A stretch of DNA of 64,000 bases from Tahibacter sp042701255 (GCF_042701255.1 NZ_CP170554.1:2976001-3040000), one strand, 5' to 3'; positions 25,475 through 34,099 are shown, counted from the first letter of the stretch. The notes: generated by a model not told the origin, from the letters alone. A program made the numbers and translations.

Positions 25475-25702
25475 GGCTGTCTCCGCGTGCGAAGCTGGCG
25501 ACACATTACCTGTAGATCATGTCCGGGCAAGGTCCGGTTGGCGGACGCGACAATAAATCCGTCGACACCAATGGCTTGCGTCATCGATCGCCCCTTCACG
25601 GGCAGTAACGTCGTCGGGGGGACGGAGCGAACCGCGTCATGCGCGGGCGTACGGCCGCGTCTGCCAATTCGCGAATCCTTTGCAGTTGACGGCCTGAACC
25701 TA

Positions 25703-25731
25703 TTGGCAGGAAACAAAAATACGAGTATCTT
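25703..25731 (+). promoter_or_regulatory. Sigma70 promoter of the cold-shock gene
   Basis: TTGGCA (25703-25708) and TATCTT (25726-25731) are separated by 17 bases. Transcription would start near 25738, giving a ~157-nt leader, the long untranslated region expected of cspA-type genes whose mRNA folds as a cold sensor. No coding sequence is seen between 25475 and 25894. Confidence 0.55.
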
Positions 25732-25894
25732 CCGCCGCACTGTGTTTGCCTGGGTCACGGTAAATTGTGGCCTGATGCGGTTGATCCTCCGTGATCCGCT
25801 TCATCGATTCGCCCTGCTTGCTCCCTGCAACCTCAGTCTCGGTCCGGATTCACCGTGATCGTGATTTCCTCAAATTGTTTCATGGAGTTAAGAC

Positions 25895-26104
25895 ATGTCG
25901 AATCGTCAGAGTGGCACCGTCAAGTGGTTCAACGACGCCAAGGGCTTTGGTTTCATCACCCCGGAAAGCGGCGCTGACCTGTTCGTGCACTTCCGCGCGA
26001 TCCAGGGCACCGGTTTCAAGACCCTTCAGGAAGGCCAGCGCGTGACCTTCGTCGCCGTGCAGGGCCAGAAGGGCATGCAGGCCGACCAGGTTCAGGTGGT
26101 CTGA
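25895..26104 (+). CDS. Cold-shock protein, CspA family
   Basis: A 69-residue single cold-shock domain with both RNA-binding motifs, KGFGFI (RNP1) and DLFVHF (RNP2). It is an RNA/DNA chaperone that melts mRNA structure. GGAG lies 9 bases before the ATG. A long leader from the promoter at 25703 and a strong terminator at 26132 make it a single-gene transcript. The translation is typical for proteobacterial CspA/CspD-like proteins; cold induction cannot be judged from sequence alone. Confidence 0.97.
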   Translation: MSNRQSGTVKWFNDAKGFGFITPESGADLFVHFRAIQGTGFKTLQEGQRVTFVAVQGQKGMQADQVQVV

Positions 26105-26131
26105 ATCTAGCGGTCCACTAGCTGGACCTCG

Positions 26132-26163
26132 AAAACCCCGGGCAGCAATGCCCGGGGTTTTTT
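26132..26163 (+). terminator. Rho-independent terminator of the cold-shock gene
   Basis: A perfect 9-bp stem ACCCCGGGC/GCCCGGGGT with loop AGCAAT, followed by six T, 30 bases after the stop codon. Confidence 0.92.
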
Positions 26164-26339
26164 ATTGCCCGGAATTTCTGCCGTACCGGATCCGTCGTCG
26201 GCCGCAGCCATCGCCGTTCCGCGGCGGCACGTTTCCGGCTAGTGTCGCGCGACGCGCAGGGTTCTTGCCGGCGCGTCGTATCGGGGGGCGCGAGCGACGG
26301 CTCGCGGGTGCAGCAGGCAGCGGGTCCGGAGCGGCGGTG

Positions 26340-27650
26340 ATGTGGCGGGGCGCATACAGGAATCTCTACGTCCAGGTGCTGATCGCCGTGGCCATCGGCA
26401 TCACCCTGGGCCACTACGAACCGCAGCTCGGCGCGCAGATGAAGCCGTTCGCGGACGGCTTCATCAATCTCGTGAAGATGGTCATAGGCCCGGTCATCTT
26501 CGTGACCATCGTCGTCGGCATGGCACACATGGGCGACCTGCGCCATTCGGGCCGTATCGGCGTCAAGGCGCTGATCTATTTCGAAGTGCTCACGACCTTG
26601 GCGCTGGTCATCGGTCTGATCGTCGCCAACGTCGCGCAGCCCGGCGCCGGCATGACCCTGCAGCCCGGCGATCTCGATCCCAAAAAGACCGCCGACTACG
26701 TCGCGGCCGCGAAGGAACAGACCCTGGCGGCGTTCCTGCTCGGCATCATTCCCAAGAGCCTGATCTCGGCCTTCGTCGACAACAACCTGCTGCAGGTGCT
26801 GCTCGTCGCCGTGCTGTTCGGCATCGCGATGACGCACAGCGGCAGCGCCGGCCGGCGCGTGCTCGACCTGCTCGAAGAACTGTCGCAGGTGCTGTTCAAG
26901 ATCGTCGCGATCGTCATGCGCGCCGCGCCGATCGGCGCGTTCGGCGCGATGGCGTTCGCGATCGGCAAGTTCGGTCTGGGCATGCTCGTTTCGCTGGGCT
27001 GGCTGCTGCTCTGCGTCTATGCGACCTGTTTCGTGTTCGTGTTCGGCGTGCTGAACGTCGTCGCCTACTGGTCGGGCTTTTCGCTGTGGCAATTCCTCGT
27101 CTTCATCCGTCGCGAGATCGTGCTCGTCGCGGGTACGTCGTCGTCCGAGTCTGCGCTGCCGCGGCTGCTCGTGCGGCTGGAGCAGGCCGGCTGCGATCGT
27201 TCCGTCGTCGGCCTCGTGCTGCCGACGGGCTATTCCTTCAATCTCGACGGCACCTGCATCTATCTGACGATGGCGGCGATCTTCATCGCCCAGGCCGTCG
27301 GCGTGTCGCTGACCCTGCACGACGAACTCGTGCTGCTGGGCGTGCTGCTGCTGACCTCCAAGGGCGCGGCCGGCGTCACCGGCGCGGGCCTGACGACGTT
27401 GATCGCGACCCTGGGCGCGCTCAGCGGCAAGGTGCCGGTCGAAGGCGTCGCGCTCGTCGTCGGCGTGGACCGCTTCATGTCCGAAGCGCGCGCGGTCACC
27501 AACGTCATCGGCAACGGTGTCGCGACCATGGTCATCGCGCGCTGGGAAGGGCTGCGCGACGATGCGAAGATGCGGGCCGCGTTCGCCGCCGGCCCCGGCG
27601 ACGATCTGCCCGCGGCGGCGCCCGCCGCCGCCGGGGCCGCGTCGACTTGA
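26340..27650 (+). CDS. dctA: C4-dicarboxylate:cation symporter DctA
   Basis: A 436-residue transporter of the DAACS family that imports succinate, fumarate and malate with protons or sodium. It matches DctA throughout: MVIGPVIFVTIVVGMAHMG, the Ser-rich hairpin GTSSSESALPRLL, PTGYSFNLDGT and VGVDRFMSEARAVTNVIGNG, which carry the substrate and cation sites. Multiple hydrophobic segments fit eight helices plus two re-entrant hairpins. The ATG at 26340 aligns with family starts; the frame upstream is non-coding. The Ala/Pro-rich C-terminus is slightly extended. It fits a diet of dicarboxylates feeding SucAB/FumC encoded later in the window. Confidence 0.93.
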   Translation: MWRGAYRNLYVQVLIAVAIGITLGHYEPQLGAQMKPFADGFINLVKMVIGPVIFVTIVVGMAHMGDLRHSGRIGVKALIYFEVLTTLALVIGLIVANVAQPGAGMTLQPGDLDPKKTADYVAAAKEQTLAAFLLGIIPKSLISAFVDNNLLQVLLVAVLFGIAMTHSGSAGRRVLDLLEELSQVLFKIVAIVMRAAPIGAFGAMAFAIGKFGLGMLVSLGWLLLCVYATCFVFVFGVLNVVAYWSGFSLWQFLVFIRREIVLVAGTSSSESALPRLLVRLEQAGCDRSVVGLVLPTGYSFNLDGTCIYLTMAAIFIAQAVGVSLTLHDELVLLGVLLLTSKGAAGVTGAGLTTLIATLGALSGKVPVEGVALVVGVDRFMSEARAVTNVIGNGVATMVIARWEGLRDDAKMRAAFAAGPGDDLPAAAPAAAGAAST

Positions 27651-27739
27651 ATCCCCGCGGCGGCGCCCTCATGCTCCGCCGCAGCGCCGGCGGAGCCGGC
27701 CCTTTCCCCGCCCGCATCGGGCCCAATTCCGAGAGACAC

Positions 27740-28222
27740 ATGCAGATTGCCGAGCGCCGCGTCGCCGCGTTTCATTACACCCTGACCAACGACAAGGGCG
27801 AGGTCATCGATTCGTCCGCCGGCCGCGAGCCGCTGGTCTACCTGCACGGCGTCGGCAACATCGTGCCGGGCCTGGAACGCGAGATGAGCGGCAAGAAAGC
27901 CGGTGACAGCTTCAACGTCGTCGTCGCGCCCGAGGAAGGCTACGGCGTGCATCATGCGCAGCTGATCCAGCAGGTGCCGCGCGAGGCGTTCCAGGGCGTG
28001 GATACCATCGAACCCGGCATGCAGTTCCACGCCAACGGCCCGCAGGGCCCGATGACGGTCACGGTGACCGCGGTCGACGGCGATACGGTCACGATCGACG
28101 GCAACCATCCGCTGGCCGGACAGGCTCTGCACTTCGCGATCGAGGTCACCGACGTGCGCGATGCCAGTGCCGAGGAAATCCAGCACGGTCACGTGCACGG
28201 CGCCGGCGGGCACCACCACTGA
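27740..28222 (+). CDS. slyD: FKBP-type peptidyl-prolyl isomerase SlyD
   Basis: A 160-residue SlyD: FKBP halves (LTNDKGEVIDSSAGREPLVY, GKKAGDSFNVVVAPEEGYG) flanking the inserted IF chaperone domain (about residues 70-125; FHANGPQGPMTVTVTAVDGD). The His-rich metal-binding tail of E. coli SlyD is reduced to HGHVHGAGGHHH. It catalyses prolyl isomerisation, helps folding and may bind Ni. It starts 89 bases after dctA; the ATG at 27740 follows GAGAGACAC. A stem of about 7 bp (28309-28332) lies downstream. Confidence 0.95.
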   Translation: MQIAERRVAAFHYTLTNDKGEVIDSSAGREPLVYLHGVGNIVPGLEREMSGKKAGDSFNVVVAPEEGYGVHHAQLIQQVPREAFQGVDTIEPGMQFHANGPQGPMTVTVTAVDGDTVTIDGNHPLAGQALHFAIEVTDVRDASAEEIQHGHVHGAGGHHH

Positions 28223-28308
28223 GCGAGGCGGCTTTCGCGGCTCGGCTCCTGAGCCCTGCTGCTTGCCCCCACAATCCCGCCGAACGCTCGCGTTGCGGGC
28301 ATTCGACC

Positions 28309-28332
28309 GCCCCCCTTGACTCAAGGGGGCTC
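28309..28332. terminator. Possible terminator downstream of slyD
   Basis: Stem CCCCCTT/AAGGGGG with loop GACTC. On the plus strand it is followed by A-rich, not T-rich, sequence, so it is a weak call; the T-run is on the minus-strand side. Confidence 0.35.
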
Positions 28333-28441
28333 CAAAAAGCAGATTCGTACTGTCCGGACTTCACCCGGCGGCGGCTGGGTTAGGATTGTCGGGACGGTTG
28401 TTGCGCTTCAGGTCTGCCGATCAATCCGACGAGGTGCAGTC

Positions 28442-28924
28442 ATGACTACGGCTTACGATTTTTCCGCGACCACGCTGGCCGGCGACGAGCAGCCGCTCAA
28501 GACCTTCAAGGGCAAGGCGCTGCTGATCGTCAACGTCGCATCCAAGTGCGGGTTCACGCCGCAGTACACCGGGCTCGAAGCCATGTACCGCAAGCACAAG
28601 GACGAAGGGCTGGTCGTGCTCGGCTTTCCCTGCGACCAGTTCGGTCACCAGGAGCCCGGCGACGCCGACGAGATCCGCAATTTCTGCTCGCTGAACTACG
28701 ACGTCAGCTTTCCGATGTTCGCCAAGATCGACGTCAACGGCGACAAGGCGCATCCGCTGTACAAGTGGCTCAAGAGCGAAAAAGCCGGTTTTCTCGGCAC
28801 CGAAGGCGTGAAATGGAACTTCACCAAGTTCCTCGTCGATCGCCACGGCCAGGTCGTCAAGCGCTATGCGCCGACCGACACGCCGGAGAAGATCGAGAAG
28901 GATCTCGACAGCGTACTCGGCTGA
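28442..28924 (+). CDS. Glutathione peroxidase family protein, cytoplasmic
   Basis: A 160-residue thiol peroxidase of the GPx family that reduces peroxides, usually with thioredoxin in bacteria. Conserved motifs: NVASKCGFTPQY (peroxidatic Cys), LGFPCDQFGHQEPG (resolving Cys and Gln) and KWNFTKFLVD (Trp and Asn of the catalytic tetrad). No signal peptide. A second, exported GPx is encoded at 59283. A bidirectional terminator follows at 28940. Confidence 0.96.
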   Translation: MTTAYDFSATTLAGDEQPLKTFKGKALLIVNVASKCGFTPQYTGLEAMYRKHKDEGLVVLGFPCDQFGHQEPGDADEIRNFCSLNYDVSFPMFAKIDVNGDKAHPLYKWLKSEKAGFLGTEGVKWNFTKFLVDRHGQVVKRYAPTDTPEKIEKDLDSVLG

Positions 28925-28939
28925 AGAACATTCGCCACG

Positions 28940-28975
28940 AACGAAAAAGGCGGCCTGCAGGCCGCCTTTTTCGTT
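28940..28975. terminator. Bidirectional terminator between GPx and cupredoxin genes
   Basis: A 16-bp perfect stem (28940-28955 with 28960-28975), loop TGCA. The GC core GGCGGCC is flanked by A and T runs, so it works on both strands for the two convergent genes. Confidence 0.92.
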
Positions 28976-28990
28976 GGCGCACGCGGGAGT

Positions 28991-29428
28991 TCAGGCGTTT
29001 TCGAAACCGTGGACGAAGATGCGGTCCGGCGCGGTGATCGTGATCGGTCCGTTCATGCCGACGTGGTTCTCGCAGTTGTAGTGCAGCGAATTCGGTGCGT
29101 CGGCCGGCACGACGAAGGTGATGTCGATGGTGCCCGTCGCGTTGTTGTTGGTCACGCCGTTGTTGTAGAGAAAGTTCGGCCCCGGTGCGTTCATGGTGTT
29201 GATGTTGAACGGATGGATCGCGCTGACGTTGTTCAGATGGAACACGTAGGTGCTGCCGCGCTGCAGGGTCAGCGGCGGATTGGACTGGCCGTCGATGGTC
29301 CAACTCGTCGAACCGCCGGCGCTGACCTGGAAGGTTCGCGTGACGCCCTGCGCCTGCGCGCTGGTGAAGGCGGACGACGCGATCACGGCGACGACGGCGA
29401 TGACGCACAGGCGGCGGGGCAGGGGCAT
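28991..29428 (-). CDS. Secreted cupredoxin-like protein with IF-x-x-GF tail
   Basis: A 145-residue exported blue-copper-like protein. The signal peptide is MPLPRRLCVIAVVAVIASSA. The fold ends with the type 1 copper ligands: His in SAIHPFNIN and Cys-x4-His-x4-Met in NCENHVGMNG. These suggest electron transfer in the periplasm or outside the cell. The last residues DRIFVHGFENA resemble the tails of the beta-helix protein at 3403 and the paralogue at 29704. GAGGACG precedes the ATG. No redox partner gene is adjacent. Confidence 0.85.
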   Translation of the reverse strand: MPLPRRLCVIAVVAVIASSAFTSAQAQGVTRTFQVSAGGSTSWTIDGQSNPPLTLQRGSTYVFHLNNVSAIHPFNINTMNAPGPNFLYNNGVTNNNATGTIDITFVVPADAPNSLHYNCENHVGMNGPITITAPDRIFVHGFENA

Positions 29429-29646
29429 GGGATCGTCCTCGTGGCGATCCGTGATTGGAGCAGATGCGCGTCACTGCGGGAATAGCCTGGGCCGTTGCAC
29501 AGGATCAGACGCTGACGGTCGCGGCCGTTTGCTCGCGTCTCCCGGACGGAGCTCGCGGTGCAATTTTCATCGCGTTGTGTATTGCGGTCGGTATTCGCCG
29601 CCTGCCGGCCCAGCGCGTGCTCGATCGGAAAACGCCAGGCGAGTGA

Positions 29647-29692
29647 GGCGAAACGAGCGGCAAGGCATGCCGGCCTTGCCGCCCGTTTCGCC
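29647..29692. terminator. Long hairpin downstream of the second cupredoxin gene
   Basis: About 20 bp of near-perfect stem (29647-29666 with 29673-29692; GGCGAAACG and GCGGCAAGG arms). It lies just after the stop of the minus-strand gene ending at 29704. No good T-run follows on the minus strand; on the plus strand CTTTT follows shortly after. Confidence 0.6.
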
Positions 29693-29703
29693 GGGCTTTT
29701 CGC

Positions 29704-30123
29704 TCAGGACTCGAAGCCGCTCGCGAAGATGCCGTCCGCGTCGATGATCGTGATCACGCCGTTCATGGCCGCGTGGTTGCCGCAGTTGTAGTGCAGGCTG
29801 TTCGGCGCGCCGGCCGGCACGACGAAGGTGATGTCGGTGTCGCCGGTCGCGCCGTTGTTCGTGACGCCGACGTTGTAGCGCGAGCCGCTGCCGGTCGTGT
29901 TGGTCGTGTTGATGTTGAACGGATGCACGGCGTTGACGCCGGTCAGATCGAAGACGTAGGTACGGCCGCGCTCCAGGGTCAGCGGCGGATTCGACTGGCT
30001 GTCGATGGTCCAGGCGGAAAATCCGCCGGCGCTGACGGCGAACGTCGTCGTGGCCTTGGGCGCGGCGAAGGCGGCGAACGGCAACAGCAGGGCGAGCACG
30101 GCGAGCGGACGCAGGGTATTCAT
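29704..30123 (-). CDS. Secreted cupredoxin-like protein, paralogue
   Basis: A 139-residue exported protein, similar over its whole mature length to the one at 28991 (shared phrases: AWTIDSQSNPPLTLERG here, SWTIDGQSNPPLTLQRG there; VVPAGAPNSLHYNC here, VVPADAPNSLHYNC there). Copper ligands His in AVHPFNIN and Cys-x4-His-x4-Met in NCGNHAAMNG are kept. The C-terminus DGIFASGFES carries the same tail. Signal peptide MNTLRPLAVLALLLPFAAFA. Lies 275 bases from its paralogue with a hairpin between, so probably transcribed separately. Confidence 0.85.
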   Translation of the reverse strand: MNTLRPLAVLALLLPFAAFAAPKATTTFAVSAGGFSAWTIDSQSNPPLTLERGRTYVFDLTGVNAVHPFNINTTNTTGSGSRYNVGVTNNGATGDTDITFVVPAGAPNSLHYNCGNHAAMNGVITIIDADGIFASGFES

Positions 30124-30377
30124 CGTGGAAACCTCTTGGCGGGAACCGGGGAATGGGCGGTGCGGCGCGTGGCGCCGTCCGCGATGGAGAACTGCTGCAG
30201 GCCGCGGTAGCGAACGTCGCCGGCGGCTTGACGCGGCGTAAAGCGCGCGGCGCGCGCGCTGGACAAGCGGCCGCTTACGGCGCCGGCGGCGGCCGCCGAC
30301 AATGCGCGCCGGCAGCGGCGGAGCGGGGCGGCAGACGATGCGGAAGAATCAGGGCATACGGCGGCACGGAGCGCGGC

Positions 30378-31649
30378 ATGTTTGACTTTCCGCCGTCGCC
30401 GCGTAGCGTGCGCGATCCCGAAGATCGCCTGGATCTGCCCGTGTCGGAAGATTTCGCCGGCCTGCTCACGACGTTCATGCGCCGCATCCGCGCCAGCGCC
30501 TCCGGCGTGGCGACCGAGATCGGCATGAGCCGCGAAGCCGTCAACAACTGGCGTCACGGCCTGTCGCTGCCGAATCGCAAGCACCGCCACAAGCTCGTCG
30601 ACTGCGCGCGCTACCTGCGCCTGAGCGAGCAGGAGACCGACCGCCTGCTCAAGAGCGCCGGCTTCGAGCCCGAGTACCCGGTCGGCGGCCAGGCGCCGGA
30701 CCAGCCGTATGCGGACTATGTCGCGCGCCTGTTCGAGCGTCTGCAGCGGCTCGCGCCGTATCCGATCCTGATGCTGCTGAGCCAGGCGCACTGGGGCCAG
30801 CCGCCGTTCCGCGAATCGCTGCTGGCGACGGCGCGGCAGCTCTACGGCGAGGCGGCCGTGCTGCACATCCGTCCGCCCTACAGCGTCGAAGCCGACGCGC
30901 GCGACTACTTCGCCGCGATCGGCGCGCAATGCGGTTTCGCCGACGTCGATTCGGATTTCGCGTTCGAAGCCGCGCTGGAGCGCCGCCTCGCCGCCGGCGA
31001 GCGCGTGTTCTGCCTGGTCAGCCGTTTCGAGCAGGGCGAGGCGCATCTGCGCGAAGCGCTGGCCGGCATCCTGCGCGGGCTCAGCGAGATGTACAGCGGC
31101 AAGCTGCACCTGCTGCTCTGCGGCGGCGAGGCGCTCGCCGAGCTCAAATACCAGAGCGGCGATCTGTCGCTGCTCAACATCGCGAGCGTGGAGACCTGGC
31201 CCGATCCGGGTCCGGCCGAGCTGCGCGCGCTGGCCGCACGCCAGCTGCCGGCCGCGCAGGTCGATGCGGCCCTGCTGAGCCGGCTCGAACGCGACTGCGG
31301 CGGCCATCCGGCCCTGATCGACGAAGCCCTGCGCTGGCATGCCGCGCCCTCCACCTGGGATCAACCCGATCTGTCTGAGTGCCTCGCCGGCAGCGCGCGG
31401 TTGTGGGAGGGCTTCGTGCCGCTGCTCGCCGAGGCCGAGGCGCGTGCGCGCATCGCGACGTGGCTGACCCAGGCCAGCCTCGGCCGCGCGCAGCCGTACC
31501 TGATCGATCGGCTGCTGCGCCGGCTGTTCTGGGCCAATCTCGTCACTGCGCGGCCGGGTTCCGACGGCCTGCAGCTGGAGTGGCGCTGCGACGCCGTCCG
31601 CCGCGCCGGACGCCAGGTCATTGCCGCCTGGAGCGACGCGGGCGCATGA
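30378..31649 (+). CDS. HTH (XRE-like) protein with degenerate AAA/STAND-like NTPase domain
   Basis: A 423-residue protein. Residues ~25-90 hold an XRE-type helix-turn-helix (SGVATEIGMSREAVNNWRHG, recognition helix SREAVNNWR). The remainder looks like an AAA/STAND NTPase: strand-loop PYPILMLLSQAHWGQPPFRE stands where Walker A should be but has no GK[ST]; FCLVSRFEQGE is a possible Walker-B strand; KLHLLLCGGEALAELKY is the sensor strand found in these ATPases. Its TGA stop overlaps the ATG of the next gene (ATGA), so the pair are translationally coupled. Probably a regulatory or assembly partner of the membrane AAA ATPase; no family name assigned. Confidence 0.75.
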   Translation: MFDFPPSPRSVRDPEDRLDLPVSEDFAGLLTTFMRRIRASASGVATEIGMSREAVNNWRHGLSLPNRKHRHKLVDCARYLRLSEQETDRLLKSAGFEPEYPVGGQAPDQPYADYVARLFERLQRLAPYPILMLLSQAHWGQPPFRESLLATARQLYGEAAVLHIRPPYSVEADARDYFAAIGAQCGFADVDSDFAFEAALERRLAAGERVFCLVSRFEQGEAHLREALAGILRGLSEMYSGKLHLLLCGGEALAELKYQSGDLSLLNIASVETWPDPGPAELRALAARQLPAAQVDAALLSRLERDCGGHPALIDEALRWHAAPSTWDQPDLSECLAGSARLWEGFVPLLAEAEARARIATWLTQASLGRAQPYLIDRLLRRLFWANLVTARPGSDGLQLEWRCDAVRRAGRQVIAAWSDAGA

Positions 31650-32377
31650 ACCCGACGCGCACGATCTGGCTGCGCCGCCTCGCGGTGGCCGTGGCGGCGC
31701 TGTTCTTCGGCACCGCGCTGCTGCTGCCGCAGTGGAATCCGCTGCTGGGCCGCCTGACCGAGAGCCCGACCAGCCTGGCCTGGCTCAGCAACGGCTGGAG
31801 CGAGCTGCAGACCGCGCGCATGCACGTCACCGTCTATGCCTCGGAGCGCGACGAGTGGCCGTCGGACCTGGCCGAGGCCGGCGTGCGCCCGCTGGGCGAG
31901 ATCTACGAGCTGTCGCTGCAGCCCAACGACATCGTCGCGACCGTGCGCGCGACGCCGCGGCTGGATCGCACGCTGCACGGACGCCGCGTGGTCCTGCATT
32001 GGGATCCGCAAAGCCAGCTCTGGAGCTGCCATGCCGGTGATCCGCCGATTCCGAATCGCTACCTGCCGGTGAACTGCCACAGCGAGGCTTCGGTGGTCGG
32101 CAACACGACGCGCTGGCTGGTCATCGTGCTTGCGCTGTCCCTGCTGATCCTGTTCGTGCTCGCCGTTCTCCTGATCTGGCGTCACCCGCTGATCGCGCCG
32201 ATCCAGCGCGAGCCGGCGCGGCTGCGCCGCCTGCCGCTGGCGCTGCTGCCGCGCGTGGACACGGTGCTGGGCTGGCTGCAGCGCCGCGACGCGACCCTGG
32301 CCGCGGCCGGCGTGGCCGCGGCGGACTGGAAGGAAGCGCTGGGCTATGCGCGCCTGCAGCCGTCCCGCGCGCGCGCA
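31646..32377 (+). CDS. Membrane AAA ATPase, N-terminal part before frameshift
   Basis: The first ~243 codons of a gene completed at 32346-33788. Starts with ATG overlapping the upstream stop. Two membrane segments (LAVAVAALFFGTALLLPQW, and LVIVLALSLLILFVLAVLL near residue 160) enclose a ~130-residue extracytoplasmic part with two Cys (LWSCHAGD, PVNCHSE). After about 32366 this frame becomes Arg/Ala-rich nonsense while the +1 frame takes up the ATPase. The switch lies in a (CG)5C tract; one extra CG unit would join both parts into ~714 residues. Either slippage, a true mutation or a sequence error. Confidence 0.65.
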
Positions 32378-33788
32378 GCTGCTCGCCTTGCGCGTGGCGG
32401 CACGCAGCAGCGACAGCAGCGGCTGGAATCTGCCCGGCGCGGTCTACGAATGGACGTTCTCGGCCGAGATGCCGGTGTCGCTGGAACGCTGTCTCGTCTG
32501 GTTGCCGCCCGAGACCGTCGACGGCGCCCAGCTCGTGCGTCATCTGCGTCAGCTGCAGACCGGTCTGGACGTGCTGCTCGTGTTCGCGCCGGAGGCCGCT
32601 GCCGAGGCGCCGCTGCGTGCGTTCTGTGCCGATCGCGCGAACCTGTTCGTCTGTCTCGGCCAGGAAGCGCAGACGGCCTGGCTGCTCGAGCGCGAGGCAT
32701 TGCCGGTGCTGCTGCGCGCGCTGGCGCGGCAGCTGCGTCTGAGCCGGATCTCGCCGTACCAGACGCGCGGCGGCATCGCGCGTGCGTCGTCGTTCTTCGG
32801 CCGCGAGAGCCTGCTCGCGCGCGTCGTGCTGCGCGAGCCGTCGAACTATCTGCTGATCGGCGGCCGCCAGCTCGGCAAGACCAGCCTCATGAAGGCGATC
32901 GAGCGGCGCCTGCGCGAGCACCCGCAACTGGCCTGCGTCTACGTCGTGTTGCGCGATCACCGCCTGCTGCCGCGACTGGCCGCGCAGAGCGGCCTGCCGC
33001 TGGACAGCGACCTGGAAACGATCGTCGCCGAGTTGCGCCGCCAGCACGGCGGCAAGCGCCTGCTGCTGCTGATCGACGAAGCCGATCCGTTCTTCCGTGC
33101 CGATGCGGCGCGCGACTACGCCGAGCTCGCCGCGATGCGCGCGCTGTCGGAGGAAGGCCGCTGCCATTTCCTGCTCGCGGGCTTCTGGGATCTGTACGCG
33201 GCCGCGGCGCTGGACTACCAGTCGCCGCTGCGCAATTTCGGCGAGGTCATCAAGGTCGGCGGGCTGGAGCCCGAAGCCTGCCGCGAGCTCGCCAGCGTGC
33301 CGCTGGCCGTGCTCAACCTGCGCTTCGCCGATCCGGCGCTGATCGAACGCGTCGTCGAACAGAGCGGCCGGCGCGCGAACCTCATCGCGATCCTGTGCCA
33401 GGAATGCCTGGAGTCGCTGGAGCAGGGCGCCGCGGCGGTCGAGGCCGGCGATCTGGAGCGCGCACTGGCCTCGCAGGCCGTGCTCGATGCGCTGGCCGGC
33501 TGGGGCCGGCTCAGCCATGACGACGCGGCCTCGCGTCTGGACCGCGTCATCGTCTATCGCGTCGCGGCGCAGGGCTGGACCAGCCTGGCCGATCTGGTCG
33601 CGCTGCTGCGCCCCTGGGCGAGCCTGGAAGTGGAGAGCCTGCGCCGCTCGCTGGCGCGGCTGCAGCTGGCCTACGTGCTCGACCGCAGCGGCGAGCGTTT
33701 CGTGTTTGCGGTGCCGCTGTTCGCACGCCAGTTCGAGGCGGCCGAGATCCCGGTACTGCTGCAGGAGGAACTGCGCCGGCTGGTCTGA
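32346..33788 (+). CDS. Membrane AAA ATPase, C-terminal ATPase part
   Basis: An AAA/STAND-type P-loop ATPase region. Clear elements: SSFFGRESLLARV (the GRE entry motif), Walker A in LLIGGRQLGKTSLMKAIERR, Walker B LLLLIDEADPF, and a C-terminal winged-helix-like segment (VIVYRVAAQGWTSLADLVAL). The open frame begins at 32346, but the true start is more likely the membrane part at 31646, joined across the CG tract 32366-32376; a separate start here has no good ribosome site. The intact enzyme would couple an extracytoplasmic domain to a cytoplasmic ATPase. It follows the HTH/NTPase-like gene as a two-gene operon. Confidence 0.8.
   Translation: MRACSRPARAQLLALRVAARSSDSSGWNLPGAVYEWTFSAEMPVSLERCLVWLPPETVDGAQLVRHLRQLQTGLDVLLVFAPEAAAEAPLRAFCADRANLFVCLGQEAQTAWLLEREALPVLLRALARQLRLSRISPYQTRGGIARASSFFGRESLLARVVLREPSNYLLIGGRQLGKTSLMKAIERRLREHPQLACVYVVLRDHRLLPRLAAQSGLPLDSDLETIVAELRRQHGGKRLLLLIDEADPFFRADAARDYAELAAMRALSEEGRCHFLLAGFWDLYAAAALDYQSPLRNFGEVIKVGGLEPEACRELASVPLAVLNLRFADPALIERVVEQSGRRANLIAILCQECLESLEQGAAAVEAGDLERALASQAVLDALAGWGRLSHDDAASRLDRVIVYRVAAQGWTSLADLVALLRPWASLEVESLRRSLARLQLAYVLDRSGERFVFAVPLFARQFEAAEIPVLLQEELRRLV
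32366..32376 (+). repeat. (CG)5C dinucleotide tract at a reading-frame break
   Basis: Five CG units plus C. Upstream coding is in one frame and downstream coding in the +1 frame; adding one CG unit, or removing two, restores a single reading frame (…QPSRARAQLLALRV…). Confidence 0.75.
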
Positions 33789-34099
33789 GCCATCCGTACG
33801 CGGCCGCATTCCGTCGTTCGGAATGGCTCGGGAAAGTGCCGGCGGCATGATTGGCAGGCCGGGCTGCGCGCGCTCACGCCTTCGTCAAATGCCGGCGTTG
33901 CCGGTATTTGGCCGTCCATCGGATTCGAGGCGGTTCCGGCAATCTCACGGCGGCGCTGTTCCCGACAACAAAAACGCTCAGAAACAAGGGCTTCCGAAAC
34001 CATGGATCACACGTTCTGTGGTAAGCTTGCGCGTTATTTTCGGCGCCCGTCCGGCAAGACGGGCCGCATGGCAGCAAGCGTCAGAACCCTGGAATCCCG
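33789..34099 (+). promoter_or_regulatory. gyrA upstream region with possible extended -10
   Basis: About 310 bases without a gene. An inverted repeat CATTCCG/CGGAATG (33807-33825) lies just after the ATPase gene. TGGTAAGCT (34019-34027) fits an extended -10 (TG-n-TAAGCT) about 70 bases before gyrA; no good -35 is visible, as allowed for extended -10 promoters. Confidence 0.3.

Noticed and set aside
32378..33520. Continuation of the first ATPase frame past the CG tract
   Set aside because: Composition turns Arg/Ala-rich with no motif while the +1 frame carries Walker A and B, so this continuation is not coding.
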